Assembly: GCA_940671915.1 (NCBI GenBank)
Contig: CALNVZ010003434.1
Location: forward strand, 24,009,974 to 24,073,973
Direction of reading: 5' to 3'
Source of the DNA: Paracentrotus lividus
Lineage: Eukaryota > Echinodermata > Echinoidea > Camarodonta > Echinidae
Length of the DNA stretch: 64,000 nucleotides
Shown here: positions 14,301 to 24,680 of the stretch, piece by piece
How the letters are laid out: every line of letters starts with the position of its first letter
How positions within the stretch are numbered: the stretch's first letter is position 1
Notes under the pieces: model-generated
Database searches by the model: none
Told to the model about the DNA's origin: nothing
What the model saw: only the letters and a program-made list of their open reading frames with translations
Made by a program: the position numbers and the translations under genes

Positions 14301-17300
14301 TGAATATCTTTTTTGCTGAAAAATATGGTCTTTTGTGGTTATTGTGTCTTTCAAAAGGATGTTAGCCTATGGTAGGGATTCAAGACTCTGATGGATTGCC
14401 GAGAAATATCCACATCAATTATTTAAAAAATGGCAACCGCGTGATAAAGAGGAGGAATGGAAAGACAATCAGTTTCCTATGGTCCTTGAGAAGTAAATTC
14501 ATATCTTGTGCTATTCCTGATTTTTTTATTTTCAGTTTAATTATATTGTTATACATTATCTTTTTTTGAAAAAAGTCATGCTCAACCCCCAACACGTATT
14601 ATTTTCATATTGGCAACATAGTAAAAATTGTCCCCAGCACATGTGATCAAAAATAAATGTACAAGGGGCCCCTATCGGGGGTTGAAAGGGTATTTTAGTA
14701 GCTGTGAGTGTAAAATGATAGAATCCCCATGATACTAAATGTTAATTCTACCATGCAGAAAAAACATTTTCATATTTGTGTTTGTTTTGAATAGCCTCTG
14801 AACATGCCATTTGCCAAGTCTCGTCGTGTAAGGGCATCATCGTGTTGCCTAGATGGTCAGGACATGTCTGATTCACCAGGACGGGATGCTATCATACCAA
14901 GGAGTGCTAGCTCTAGTAGATTATCTGAACCACTGTGTTTGAAGGCTGCCTTTGATAACCTGGCTATGAATCCTGCAGGAAGCATTGAGGGTATCCCAGG
15001 TAAGATAATGTCTTTGATGATATAAGCCCATTACATGACCATTTCAATAATATTACAATCATAGTATTATGCTTAGTCAGTGGATTGCAACCTGCACACA
15101 TCACTTCTACAGTTAAAATTATATATATATATATATTGTGGCCTGGCTGGCATAAGGGTAGAGGCTAGAACTGTGTTGTAAGGAGAAGGGCAGAAGCTGC
15201 TGCATGCAATTTTGTACACAGTGTGCGTTGCAGCTTACATCATTCTGTTTGTTAGCTAAGCTTATCCCCTTCTTCTAAAATGGTTTGCACCAATGTACTT
15301 TGTACATAGTGCATGCTCCAGCTTACACCCTTCTGCTTGCTGCACAGCTTAAGCCCTTCAGCTTAACTGGGCATGTCCATAACAAACATCTGCCAGCTGA
15401 GAGCTTTACCTGCTATGTCCTTCTGCCAGCCAGGTGATGATACTACTGACTGGTGTTAGGTTGGCTAAGCTACAGAATTATTGTTTATGTCAGCCCAATC
15501 ATTGTATGATCTGTAGATTTTGATACAGGAACATTAGAAATGGCCAATGAACAAACATTCACATATAAAGCGATTTTCATATTTTTTTACTCACTTCACT
15601 CTTAATTAGCATTGACTTTAATAAAAATTGTTTTGTGTTAACATTTCTCTTCTCTTTTCTTTATCAGGTGCTATCGGTGCTAGTCCCCCAACGCACCCTA
15701 CCAGTTTCTTTATCGGTAGCCAATCACGTCGCAGCTCAGTGCTGACGGAGGGGTCACCGTCGAGTCAAGGGTCATTAACCTTTGCCACCTCACCTCCAAA
15801 TATGGAAGGACCCATCTCGTTTGTGGCTCCTGAACTTCCTGAGGAAACTCTATTAGCAGTAAGTTTAGTTGCATCTGCTAACAAGCTAACTAGTCTCCAG
15901 TTTTAGGAAAAGAATTGCAATTTAAAAAAAAGTAGTTCAACCATATTTTGACTGGGCCTTTGAGAGAAATTTTTGACTGGGGGCAGGGGTCACTCCTGTT
16001 ATCTTGATCATGTAATTCTTGATTCACATAAAAAAAAAAATTATAAATGCTGTTGCTCATGTAAAAGTACCGCTGCTTAGTCTATTCAAATTAACACCCC
16101 CCCCCCCCCACACACACACACACCCAGAATAAGGCTGAAATAATAGAGCATGGTTGATTATGCACTAGACTGTTTGTTTGAAATATCAAAATATAAAGAA
16201 ACTATCAAATGAAAACAAAGAAAAGAAAATGCTGGTAAGCATATTCACTACAGAGCACACTTCATATGAGATCTTGTATTATTAATCTGGGCTTACAACA
16301 AACTAGCTAGACTCACTTGGCGACTACATTTTTACCAGAATTGTTTAGCATGTATTTTTTGAAAATTTAGTATGAGTTTCTTTTGATTTATGAAGAAATC
16401 AGGATCTGTCATGACTTGTAAATAAAGAGCAAATTCAATTAATCAGTTCAACTTCATTAACTAATATATTGCAGAATTCATAATTATCAATAAAGATACC
16501 AAGCAACTCCAAATGAAATGTTAAGTTTCATGTGCATGTATTACAGTGAAATTATTACAGAATTATAAAATATATTTTTCCTTCTCTCTTTCTCTTTTCA
16601 TGCACATGTAGCCTGAGCACACTGAGACTGTAGATAGATTGAATGTTATCCTGGGTATTGTGGAGGCTATTGTTGAGGTAGCCAAGTCAAGAAGCATACC
16701 TTTAGCTGAATCTGTATACAACCAAGGATCGTCTATCTTCAGTAATTCACAAGTCTGCTTCGTCAGTGAGAACTATAGGTAAGTGGAGGGACAAGGCTGA
16801 AAGAAAGGAAAGAAAATGGTTACTTGAATGGAATAAAGGTCACATGTTCAGAAAAGAAGTAGAGAGAGAGACAGACGGAGACAGAGAGACAAACAGACAG
16901 AAAAGTTCTAAAGATATTATTTCAAAAAAGAAAAAACAATTAATGCTTAAGCTTTCATCTATTTTGAGTAGAATCATCACCTTGGCATTATTATAGATTA
17001 ATAGAATGGTACTGTATAAGCCAATATTTTCGCGATTTTGGTCTAGTTGGGGAAATTCGCGAAAGCAAAATTTCGCGATTTTGGTAATGACTTCATTATT
17101 ATAAATAGCCTTGTACTGAAGTGGAATTTTCGCGATCACCAACTCGCGAAATTCGCGAAAATAAAGTCACTGCGAAAATAACCACTTATACAGTATATAT
17201 CAATATATTGATACAAAGATTGTAAAGTAGATATATCTCGGTCCCGGTCTTACATAGAGTTGCAATTGATCAACATCCGATTGCAAGTCCAATCTCATGT

Positions 17301-19892
17301 CAAATGTACCTGTAACGGTGATATCAATTGTTGCTTTTGATCGCAAGATCTATAAGCAGGGTTTCCAGCCCATCAGGGAAATCAGAGAAAATTATTTTAC
17401 TTTTTTTTCCAGTCAGGAAAAGTCAGGGAAATTCGATAATAATGCTTTAAAATCAGGGAAAAGTCAGGGAATTTTGATGGCCCAAAAATCGAAAGTTTTG
17501 TAGTCAGTAAGACTAGTGTTTTATACTGCAAATAGTTCACAGCGACAACAAAGAAAACTTGCGAAACTGAAAAAGGTTTTATTAATTATCAGAGAATTTT
17601 TAGATTTCATCAGGGAAATATCAGGGAATTTTGTTTTCTTGAAATGCTGGGAACCCTGATAAGACAGGGCCCAGCTCTCCTAACTTAAAATAATTGGTAT
17701 GATGATATCCATGTATTAATCTCACAATGATCTTGTGTCCTTACAGGTTAGCTGAGCAGCTTGTACTATACACACGATCCCTTGAGTTACTTAATGCTGC
17801 ACTTACTATGGCCAAAGAGGAGTTCAGTGCTGGAAGGTTAAAACCTTCAAATGCAGTCAGAATGGGTAAGAAACATCACAGCCACATCAACTTAAAGCCG
17901 GTGTCACACTGTCCCGAAGTTGAGCAAGGATGGACGCACGATAATGGAAAATTTCAAATTTTGCTCTAATCACGGAAGCATCGTGCTGTGTGTGTACCCT
18001 TCGTGTGTTGTTCGAGTTCCATCGTGTAACCTTAGACTGTAGACATCGTTCTCGTTTTGGCTCTTGTTTGGCTGTTGACCAAGTTCGGGGCTAACTTCGC
18101 CCGAACCCTAAAATTTCACATTTTATGTGTCAATAGTCTGCTTAGTTAGTCTAATTTTGTAGTTTAAAAAGGTTTGCTCTCCCCAAACTACTCCGCATTG
18201 TATTTCTGTTTGTGTATTCTTCCAAGAAAAGATTGATATTTTTTAGCCTTATTTGTCTTACGAATTTTGACGATTTGTAATGTGTTACCTTCCATTTTAA
18301 TGAAGTAATGATTAATGAAATGAACATTGTATGTCTTGCATTGGTAGTCCTTCAGGAGCTGAACCGTGTCTACCATCTCTGCCTGACAAAGAGCCGTCAA
18401 TTCTGTGAAGGGAGCCCTCTACAGTCCTTAGATATTGATCTAAACTCTGCTATGATCACTGCTGATAAGCTCATGTATAGCTATGCCATTGAGCAATGTC
18501 AGTCTGCTGGTATGGACGAGATGTTTGGCAACTCACAGGAGGTAATAATAATAGTTCTTTATTTTTATTCTGCGCTTTTCCCATTAGGCCTTTTAAAGTG
18601 CTTAATGTCTTATAATGATCAGATTTAGAAAAGAGGTATGATAAGCTAGTAATAGTAATGACTAATTCACAGTTACATTTCCACTGCGGGGTTTGTATGG
18701 CATGTAGAAATCAGCCGTTTTGGCCATGTTGTTGTTCAAATAAAGGGTCAAAATGACTGTTCTCTCAACACTGTACAACCCTGCAGTTGAAATGTGAGTG
18801 TGACATTAGGAAGGTCCTTATTCCCTGTTACCAAGTCTCTTTTACTTGAAGCACCAAGTCCCTTGATTACATGCTTACTAATAAGCATTTCATTTCCTTT
18901 GCAGTCAGGTTCTATTCAGTCATTAGATACAATGTTTTTAAGCGATATGGTATAGTTATTTTACCAAGATTTTTTTTTCATGACACACTGATAAAGCGCT
19001 CAAGAATTCATTGAATTTCTTCACACTATCTTACCAGGGTTGTGAATGGCAGACTTAAGTTCATATTTTGCAAAGAAGAAAGTTCCACTTCATGACCCCA
19101 ATACAACCTGACCTGACAGAATGACCCAATATTACATTCCCATGAATTGCAAGTCAGTGGTTTACATATTACTGTGCTGTGTAAGGTGATTAGCATAAGG
19201 TTGAAAAAAAAAAAAGTTTGCATATGAGATTTAATTATCATTACATTTCATTTACCATGTAGTGCTTACAACGGTACAGGACTGCTCAAATGCTGCTTCA
19301 CGGGCTGTGTTTACAGGCAGGGACTGATCATGACAGAAATCTACTCTTAAAATGTAGGTTGATTTCGCGCCTGTTTTTGTAGTATGTGTTATTTTGTGTA
19401 ATAAATATCCATCAATATGAATGAATACTATACACAGTCACTATTTCTATTAGTTTGCATCATTTGGTGAAAGGAAAGGAGGAAATTGTGAAAGGAAAGG
19501 AGATGATTGATTGTATAGACAGGAAATAAGGAAAGGCTGCTACAAATTCCTCTCATAAAAGCTGAGATTATGTTTAATTACATACTATTGTGTATTAAAT
19601 TTTTAAACTCTTCTTCAATTCTAAATAATTACAACTTAATATTGTTAGTTATACGTGAAAACTGAAAGTTATATGATTAAGCAACCTTGTTATATTTTTA
19701 TTTTTTTTGGCACTAATACATGTAACTCTAAAACCAAGGTATCTTCATAATTTCTGTTTTTACATTCATGAATTTGTATTTTCTTTGATTTTTGATTTTT
19801 GATTTTTTGCAGTTAAAAATGCACTTGACCAAAGACTGCTCTTTCTAGAAAGGCAACAGACCCCTGTGACTCCTATGATCGGTCATCTCTAG
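966..19892 (+). CDS. ULK1/2: ULK1/2 (ATG1-type) autophagy-initiating serine/threonine kinase, 5' end outside window
   Basis: Twenty-one exons: 966-1091, 2122-2195, 2577-2737, 4691-4773, 5289-5339, 6257-6495, 6882-6924, 7513-7573, 8030-8140, 9118-9235, 9859-9975, 12197-12269, 12659-12844, 13990-14129, 14795-14999, 15668-15858, 16612-16778, 17747-17865, 18348-18541, 19263-19353, 19813-19892 (TAG 19890-19892). All junctions are GT..AG and the phases agree throughout, giving about 876 codons. Order seen: kinase domain from the catalytic loop onward, a long Ser/Pro-rich linker, and a C-terminal helical domain. This is the ULK1/2 plan, in which the kinase starts autophagy with ATG13 and FIP200 downstream of mTORC1 and AMPK. 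The P-loop and catalytic-lysine exons should lie left of position 1. Motifs such as PELPEETL and KAAF match vertebrate ULK1 and ULK2; the protein is probably the single invertebrate co-orthologue, so I do not choose between them. Confidence 0.95.
1339..1811. mobile_element. Short non-autonomous DNA transposon with TTAA flanks
   Basis: TTAA at 1339-1342 is followed by ACCTGGTGTATAGTTTTGG; the reverse complement of the right end reads AGGTGGTGTATAGTTTCGG and is followed by TTAA at 1808-1811. Terminal inverted repeats plus a TTAA target duplication fit a MITE mobilised by a piggyBac-like or other TTAA-specific transposase. Inside, 1524-1570 forms a stable hairpin (GTTCGCACGCCG with CGGCGTG and TGCGAAC). 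It has no coding capacity. Confidence 0.6.
2751..3136. mobile_element. TA-flanked MITE just inside the donor of the third visible ULK exon
   Basis: The left end is CCATGTTTACACTGTGACTC; the reverse complement of the right end is CTGTGTTTACACTGTGACTC, followed in both cases by GGCT. TA lies at 2749-2750 and again at 3137-3138. The ends and TA duplication fit a Tc1/mariner-type MITE. Its left end is only 13 bases downstream of the exon end at 2737. The interior has several GTGTCGAACC-type repeats and no gene. Confidence 0.75.
3139..3412 (+). repeat. Tandem duplication carrying a copy of the ULK exon 3 tail and donor
   Basis: The block 3252-3412 repeats the block that starts at the end of exon 2577-2737 and continues (after the MITE) at 3139-3250. 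Shared landmarks are GAAGGCTAGGACACT, CCCTA(A/G)GTAAGTAACAT, AAGTCTGCAA, a G run, and CATTTCATTGCTTCAA. The copy therefore includes a decayed exon tail (3251-3285) and an intact GTAAGT at 3286. Reading through the real donor hits TAA at once, so the copy cannot be a coding exon extension. Confidence 0.75.
3381..3455. repeat. Perfect 34-bp inverted repeat
   Basis: The arms 3381-3414 and 3422-3455 are exact reverse complements around a 7-base spacer (GTATCTG). The left arm is the end of the tandem duplicate above, so the palindrome looks like an inverted copy of that unit. It lies in a ULK intron. Confidence 0.85.
3558..3635. repeat. Perfect 26-bp inverted repeat
   Basis: The arms 3558-3583 and 3610-3635 are exact reverse complements; the core is GTCGCAGACTTGATCAAG. 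The sequence is related to the CAAGTCTGCAACCCCTAT block of the neighbouring tandem duplicates, so it is another rearranged copy of the same local unit. Confidence 0.85.
5955..6205 (+). mobile_element. tRNA-derived SINE with L2-like 3' tail
   Basis: The head looks like a tRNA promoter: A box TAGTCTCGTGG at 5965-5975 and B box GTTTGATTCCC at 6010-6020. The body contains TGTCCACTCCACCCAGG. The tail AAAGCGCTTTGAGCAGTT and AAAAGCGCTATATAAATAA resembles the 3' end of L2-clade LINEs, which would supply reverse transcriptase. It ends in an AT-rich tail before the ULK exon at 6257. Confidence 0.75.
6257..15858 (+). CDS. ULK1/2: ULK1/2 Ser/Pro-rich regulatory linker with LIR motif
   Basis: Eleven exons encode a low-complexity linker rich in Ser, Pro, Thr and Arg, the part of ULK proteins that is disordered and heavily phosphorylated. 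The junction of exons 6257-6495 and 6882-6924 reads SSDLVEDDFVIV. An acidic stretch followed by F-x-x-V fits an LC3-interacting region and matches in place the DFVMV motif of human ULK1. Exon 13990-14129 encodes GSPTKKGFG and FTIGSHG. Exon 14795-14999 encodes LKAAF. Exon 15668-15858 encodes FFIGSQS and APELPEETL. Exons 9118-9235 and 9859-9975 resemble each other (SPKQSPS and SPNQSPS), which could reflect an old exon duplication. Exon 9118-9235 follows a repeated acceptor region, annotated separately. Confidence 0.9.
8890..9117 (+). repeat. Four tandem copies of a 3' splice site
   Basis: A unit of 55-58 bases ending in CTTTGTTCTTTCAG|GC occurs four times in a row; the AG pairs end at 8946, 9001, 9059 and 9117. 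Between them lie TAAGATAAATA and ATTATTATT tracts. Only the last AG joins in frame to the ULK exon 9118-9235. After the upstream three, the frame reads RLFGF-stop, RPF-stop and RLIGF-stop. Confidence 0.85.
11782..12002. mobile_element. TA-flanked MITE with CTGTATTCG ends
   Basis: The left end CTGTATTCGTGG and right end CAGCGAATACAG are inverted, each flanked by TA (11780-11781 and 12003-12004). The interior is rich in TTCGCG and GCGAA words. It belongs to the same style of element as 17012-17193. It lies in the 2.2-kb ULK intron between 9975 and 12197. Confidence 0.65.
13670..13917 (-). mobile_element. tRNA-derived SINE, family A, minus orientation
   Basis: On the minus strand the element starts with a tRNA-like head (TTGCTCAGTGGATTGAGCG, then GGGTTCGATCC), followed by a body containing TTGCTGCTACCCTGTTTGG and GGGATAGAGCAATGT, and a tail with TTTCGGACAATAAAATATT. 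The same order is found at 21153-21400 and 24485-24680, so this is a dispersed family. It lies in the ULK intron before exon 13990. Confidence 0.8.
16612..19892 (+). CDS. ULK1/2: ULK1/2 C-terminal early-autophagy-targeting (tandem MIT-like) domain
   Basis: Five exons encode the conserved C-terminal helical domain that in ULK/Atg1 proteins binds ATG13 and membranes. Recognisable blocks are [19 protein letters not shown] (16612-16778), [14 protein letters not shown] (17747-17865), [12 protein letters not shown] and [13 protein letters not shown] (18348-18541), and [11 protein letters not shown] (19263-19353). The last exon, 19813-19892, ends [18 protein letters not shown] and a TAG stop. Its final codons already belong to the first unit of a 69-bp tandem repeat, so the extreme C-terminus differs from vertebrate ULK proteins (which end near ERRLSAL) and may be lineage-specific. 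Confidence 0.92.
17012..17193. mobile_element. TA-flanked MITE with CTGTATAAG ends and TTCGCGA repeats
   Basis: CTGTATAAGCCAATATTTTC at the left mirrors the right end (reverse complement CTGTATAAGTGGTTATTTTC), with TA at 17010-17011 and 17194-17195. The interior repeats TTCGCGA in both orientations. No coding capacity. Confidence 0.7.
17357..17658 (+). mobile_element. hAT-like MITE with CAGGGTT ends and 5-bp target duplication
   Basis: The ends are CAGGGTTTCCAGC and GCTGGGAACCCTG. ATAAG precedes the left end (17352-17356) and follows the right end (17659-17663). The interior repeats TCAGGGAAA many times. A second copy in the other orientation is at 47989-48285 with a different 5-bp duplication, which confirms the borders. 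Confidence 0.7.
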
Positions 19893-20640
19893 GAATGCTA
19901 CCTTGACCTCTGAGGACTGTTGTATCTCAATCAACCCTAGAGCTCCTAAGATCATCTCTAAGAATGCTACCATGACCTCAATGGACTGTTGTATCTTGAT
20001 CAACCTTAGAGCTCCAGAGATCATCTCTAACGCTACCATGACCTCTGTGGACTGTTGTATCTCGATCAACCCTAAAGCTCCCGAGATCATCTCTAGGAAT
20101 CCTACCTTGACCTACATGGACTGTTGTATCTTGATGAACCCTGGAGTTCCCGAGATCATCTCTAAGAATGCTACCATGACCTCTGTGGACTGTTGTTTCT
20201 CGATCAACCCTAGACCTCCTTAGATCATCTCTAGAAACGCTACCATGACCTCTGTGGACTGTTGTTTCTTGATCAACCCTAGAGCTCCTAAGATCATCTC
20301 TGAGAATGCTACCATGACCTCTGTGGACTGTTGTATCTTGATCAACCCGAGAGCTCCTAAGATCATCTCTTAGAATGCTACCATGACCTCTGTGGACTGT
20401 TGTATCTTGATCAACCCTAGACCTCCTTAGATCATCTCTAATAATGCTACCATGAGCTCCATGGACTGTTGTATCTTGATCAAACCCTAGAGCTCCTAAG
20501 ATCATCTCTAATAATGCTACCATGACCTCCATCAACCCTAGTGCTCCCGAGATCATCTCTAGGAACGCTACCATGACCTCTGAGGACTGTTGTATCTTGA
20601 TCAACCCTAGAGCTCCTGAGATCAGTTACTTCTGATAACT
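19871..20640 (+). repeat. 69-bp minisatellite overlapping the ULK stop codon
   Basis: The landmark GGACTGT recurs at 19914, 19983, 20049, 20118, 20187, 20256, 20325, 20394, 20463 and 20583, mostly 69 bases apart; one unit near 20520-20550 is shortened. A unit contains GATCATCTCTAAGAATGC, TACCATGACC and GATCAACCCTAGAGCTCC. The first unit begins inside the last ULK exon and supplies the end of the protein and the TAG. As 69 is 23 codons, several frames stay open, including an antisense frame at 19978-20604 with a 23-residue repeat; I regard that as a by-product. Confidence 0.9.
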
Positions 20641-21152
20641 CATCTCTTGGACTCACGTAGCTGACCATCAATCTGCAAGACCTCTGTGCTTAGTCATCTA
20701 TCGAAATTGAGCTGGGCAGTATGTACTTTTGATCAGTCAACAGTAGGACCTCAATTGGACTCTCGCAATTGGCAATTGTACAAGATCTCCAAAATTTGTT
20801 ATTTTTGTATCGTTTGGTGGTCCGCTGTGCAATACACAAGATTGTATAAGATGGTTGTGGAGCCTTTGAGGATCTCCATTTTTTATGACCACAAAAGAGG
20901 TAGTTAGTCATATGTTCTGTGGGATAATCTATCTCTAAGAATCTATAATAAACTTAAGTTCTAGAATTAAATATTTGGAAGTAAGTCAGTTGTCTCAAGG
21001 GGTTGAGACATCTGTATCATCTTTGATTCTTGGACTTGTAAGGTCAAAGCTCCCTTAGACTCTACAATCACGATTTTTACAAATTTCCCATAATGGTGAC
21101 GCTCATAGAGTACGGGAAAAACAAAGTGTATAGGGGAAGATAATAAGATGAA

Positions 21153-21400
21153 CCGATATGTTGGCTCAGTGGATAGAGCGTCCACTTCATAACCAGGAGG
21201 TCGTGGGTTTACTCCCCTGCCGCGTCATACCAAAAGATGTTAAAAAGTGGGAGTTGCTGCTACCCTGTTTGGTGTTCAACAGGAAAGGGATAGAGCAACG
21301 TCGATCTGGCACTACTCGGTGGCTGTCGGGGCTTATGATCAGTTGGGCTAAAAGAATTCCCATTTCACCTTTGTTTCGTACAATCAAATTTTGAGCATTT
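21153..21400 (+). mobile_element. tRNA-derived SINE, family A
   Basis: The head is TTGGCTCAGTGGATAGAGCG with GGAGGTCGTGGGTTTACTCC (a damaged B box). The body is TTGCTGCTACCCTGTTTGG and GGGATAGAGCAACGT, and the tail is TTCACCTTTGTTTCGTACAA. It aligns along its whole length with the minus-strand copy at 13670-13917. Confidence 0.8.
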
Positions 21401-22730
21401 TAAATCAGTGTGAGAGGGAATTAAATGAATGAATATGTCATCAGACTCAAACAAATCTGGATCTTGAGATGGCATTCTACTTACATTGACAGAGAGGATT
21501 GTACAAACCTTATTCAGATTGGTGTTCAAGTAGAGTTGAAGTGGATGTGATGTGTGGAGTTGATTGTGCAATGCAGAGTAGTAAACATTTAGAGAAAGAT
21601 TGTTAAGGGAGAGGTGAATTATTTATTTTTGTGTTTTGAATATTTTGATGCATATAAAAAAAGTTTGCTCTACAAAGGGAAGTGCCATTTTTTCATTGGA
21701 GCATGAAATTTTGCTGATGATGATGTCCTTCCAATTATGTTGCTATATCGAGACATTTAAATTGTTTCTAAAGCTCTCAATCCCTATTACTGACTCCTAC
21801 AAATTTGCAAGAACCCCTGCCGTATAGAAACACTGCTACTCCCTGCAGAAATTATACCATCCTATGCAATATGATATTTAAGGCATGTGACTATGAGTAA
21901 GAAATCAAATGCTATAGTGTAATCATTGGTCTGTACATTGTTATCATCATTTATGCCAGCTGTCATTAGATATTACATGACAATAATGAATGTTGTGTGA
22001 AAGAATAAGAAAGAACATAGCAAGAACAGGATTTATTTAGGTGTGACTTCATTTTTTCCCAGTTATGAGACTATATAAAAGGTACATGTACATGTATGCC
22101 CTCAATTCAACGTTAATTTGTGGAAACAATATAGTTATGATTGCTGATGAGTTAGAGCATATGCCCAGTATATAGTTGTTTTTTGTAGATTGAATGCTTT
22201 TGTTTTCATTGCTGCAGTTATTCCTACTCTTGATTTGTTTCCTGAAATGCAAATCCAATCTCTCTCTCTATATATATCATCACATTTATATTCCTTTGAT
22301 GTGTAAAATGTTGTTGCTGAGAGAATGGTGAGAGGGTCATGCTTTTGTTATTCCTATAAATCAAAACATGCCATTAATCTTATTTTAAAAGCTTTTAGGA
22401 TTTCATTTGCCAGAACAATTCGTCTGAAGAACTTTGGCAGAGTCTATAGGTACATGTAGACTTATTTCCCTTTAGACAAATTAATAAACAAATAAAAATA
22501 TCTCTTTAGAAGAAATACCTTGTGGTCAGTTTAATATTTGAGCAGACAGATTTATTGGGTTCATAATGAATATTGGTTTTACTTTCAGCATCAATGCTTA
22601 ATAGATTCTGCTGTACTTGGTAGGGCTATTGAAATTGGAGTTGACAAGACCCAATAACCAAGACCAGTATCTGTCCGTTAATGTAAATCTGCAACAACCT
22701 TGAGTTAATAATATTAAAATTGATCAAGAC

Positions 22731-23321
22731 TTAAAGGAGAATTGTCCCTATGTAGATAGTTGGCTTACTGTGGATGCAGAAAAATCAAACAAGCACATTA
22801 GTGAAGATTTGGTGAAAATGGGATAAATGATAAGAAAGTTATGAGTATTTGAATATTGAGATCTCTAATGACATAGGAAATCTCCCATTGGCAACGCGGT
22901 CACCATTTGTGATGTCACAAAGGGAGAACTCCCCATAAGGTGTGCACAAAAACTATTCGAAATGTCTCTTTATTTTCATTCTAATGATAGAACAGCTTTT
23001 CTTTTCATGATATATTATGACTTTCATATATTTACACGTCATGCCATAAAAAGATTCTTTATTCTCCCTTTGGAATCAAGAAAAAAGAGGATTTTAGTAC
23101 AATGTGTACAATAGATATGGGAAAGATCTCCCTGCATTACATCACACATCATGGTTGCGTTGCCAATTGAAGGATCTCCATATCATAAGTGATCTCAAAA
23201 TGTAAAAATTCATATCTATCTTATTCATTGCCTGATTTTTCTGGAACTTTCCCAATATGTTTTGGGGGTTTGTCTCCATTCACTGAAGCTAAATTTCTCT
23301 GAGGGGATAATTCCCCTTTAA
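22731..23321. mobile_element. TTAA-flanked MITE
   Basis: The left end TTAAAGGAGAATTGTCCC mirrors the right end GGGGATAATTCCCCTTTAA. TTAA lies at both borders (22731-22734, 23318-23321). Both halves hold GAGATC and GGAGATC words and CATCACA or GTGATGTCACAAA. It resembles in its ends the foldback element 51903-52492. No coding capacity. Confidence 0.6.
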
Positions 23322-24484
23322 TGACATTTAGAATTTAAAATTTAAAATTGTGTAATCTACATGTAATGCAGCTTATAAGAAGTTGAGAAATATTGAAAAT
23401 GCTCATCTAAAGTTGAGGTGAGAGTATTCTGAGTGTGACTGTTTGAGATAATACCAAGACACAGTGCAATACTGAAATGTGTGTATCATACAATAACGTA
23501 TGAGATTTATAGATTAAACGATCTGCAATTGTATGTTAGGACAATGTAAATTGTAGTTATTTTACAAATTGTTATGCGAATGGCCTAGATATGTATGCTA
23601 TAATAACTGAAATTATGGATTGCATAAATACCAGTGTACCTGATTATTATGTACCTTGGATGTCCGCTGTATTTCATAGAGGTTAGCTTTTGAACTCTCC
23701 AATTTTGTACATGTACATCCAGTATTAATTGCTTTATAGTGATGATTGTGTTCTTGTTACATGTATACATGTATTTTTTTGTTTTATTCAGTACACTGCT
23801 ATGTAAGTAACGGTTGTATGACATTGTTACAATTGTTCTATGTTTTGTTCTGGAATCGGGTAAAAGGCATGATATATACATTGGGATTGGTTTGAGTGAG
23901 CTATACATGTATATTGTATATGAACTACGGTGCAGTAATGATCTGAAGTATTGGACATGAAAGTATCAAATGACATGTAGGGTATTATTTAGAATAATAT
24001 GTACAGAGGAAGGATGGAAAGCTTTACTGAAGAGAAATTTGTATAAAGTTGATTTTTTTTTTTTTTTTTTTTTTTTGAAAAAGGCATATTTCATTGTTTC
24101 GATGTCAACCAGGTGCTTGTAAGGTTTTGTCTTGCTATTCACTGTGCATACATGTTATCCTGTATGTTGAGAAAAGTATGATAGCGCCATCTCTTGTTAA
24201 CTATTCTTATTATTTAGTATATAGATTCGTAAAAGAGATTGAGATTAACATACACACCCCTCACATGTTGAAACCAATATCATTTAGTACTGCCCTATCT
24301 GTGGTGGAAAGTGAACGTATGTTTTGAACTTCTATTTAATAAAGTGTTTTGAATTACTTGTACCAAAAAGATACTTCCTCAGTTCTACATCATTTACATA
24401 CATCACTGCCTTGGCCTGTGCTTCATAGGCTGTTACATAATAATCTTTTTGCTGTAACTAGGCATTTGATTAGGTCATACATGT

Positions 24485-24680
24485 AGGTTTGATCCCCGGC
24501 CGTGTCATACCAAAAGACGCTAAAAAATGGTAGTTGCTGCTACCCTGTTTGGCGTTCAACAAGAAGGGAATAGAGCAATGTCGATTTGGCGCTGACCAGC
24601 AGCTGCTGGGCCCATGAAAAAGGGGGGGGGGGAGAAATTTCTGTTCACCTTTATTTCGGACAATAATATTTGGAGTGGAG
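24485..24680 (+). mobile_element. tRNA-derived SINE, family A, 5' truncated
   Basis: It starts at the B box (GGTTTGATCCCCGGCC) and continues with the family body TTGCTGCTACCCTGTTTGG, GGGAATAGAGCAATGTCG and the tail TTCACCTTTATTTCGGACAA. The first half of the tRNA head is missing, as expected of a 5'-truncated retrocopy. An internal G run is at 24624-24632. Confidence 0.75.

Noticed and set aside
19978-20604. A 208-codon antisense reading frame with 23-residue repeats, as a possible repeat protein
   Set aside because: It exists because the 69-bp repeat unit is a multiple of three without a stop in that frame. No promoter, start context or splice logic supports it.
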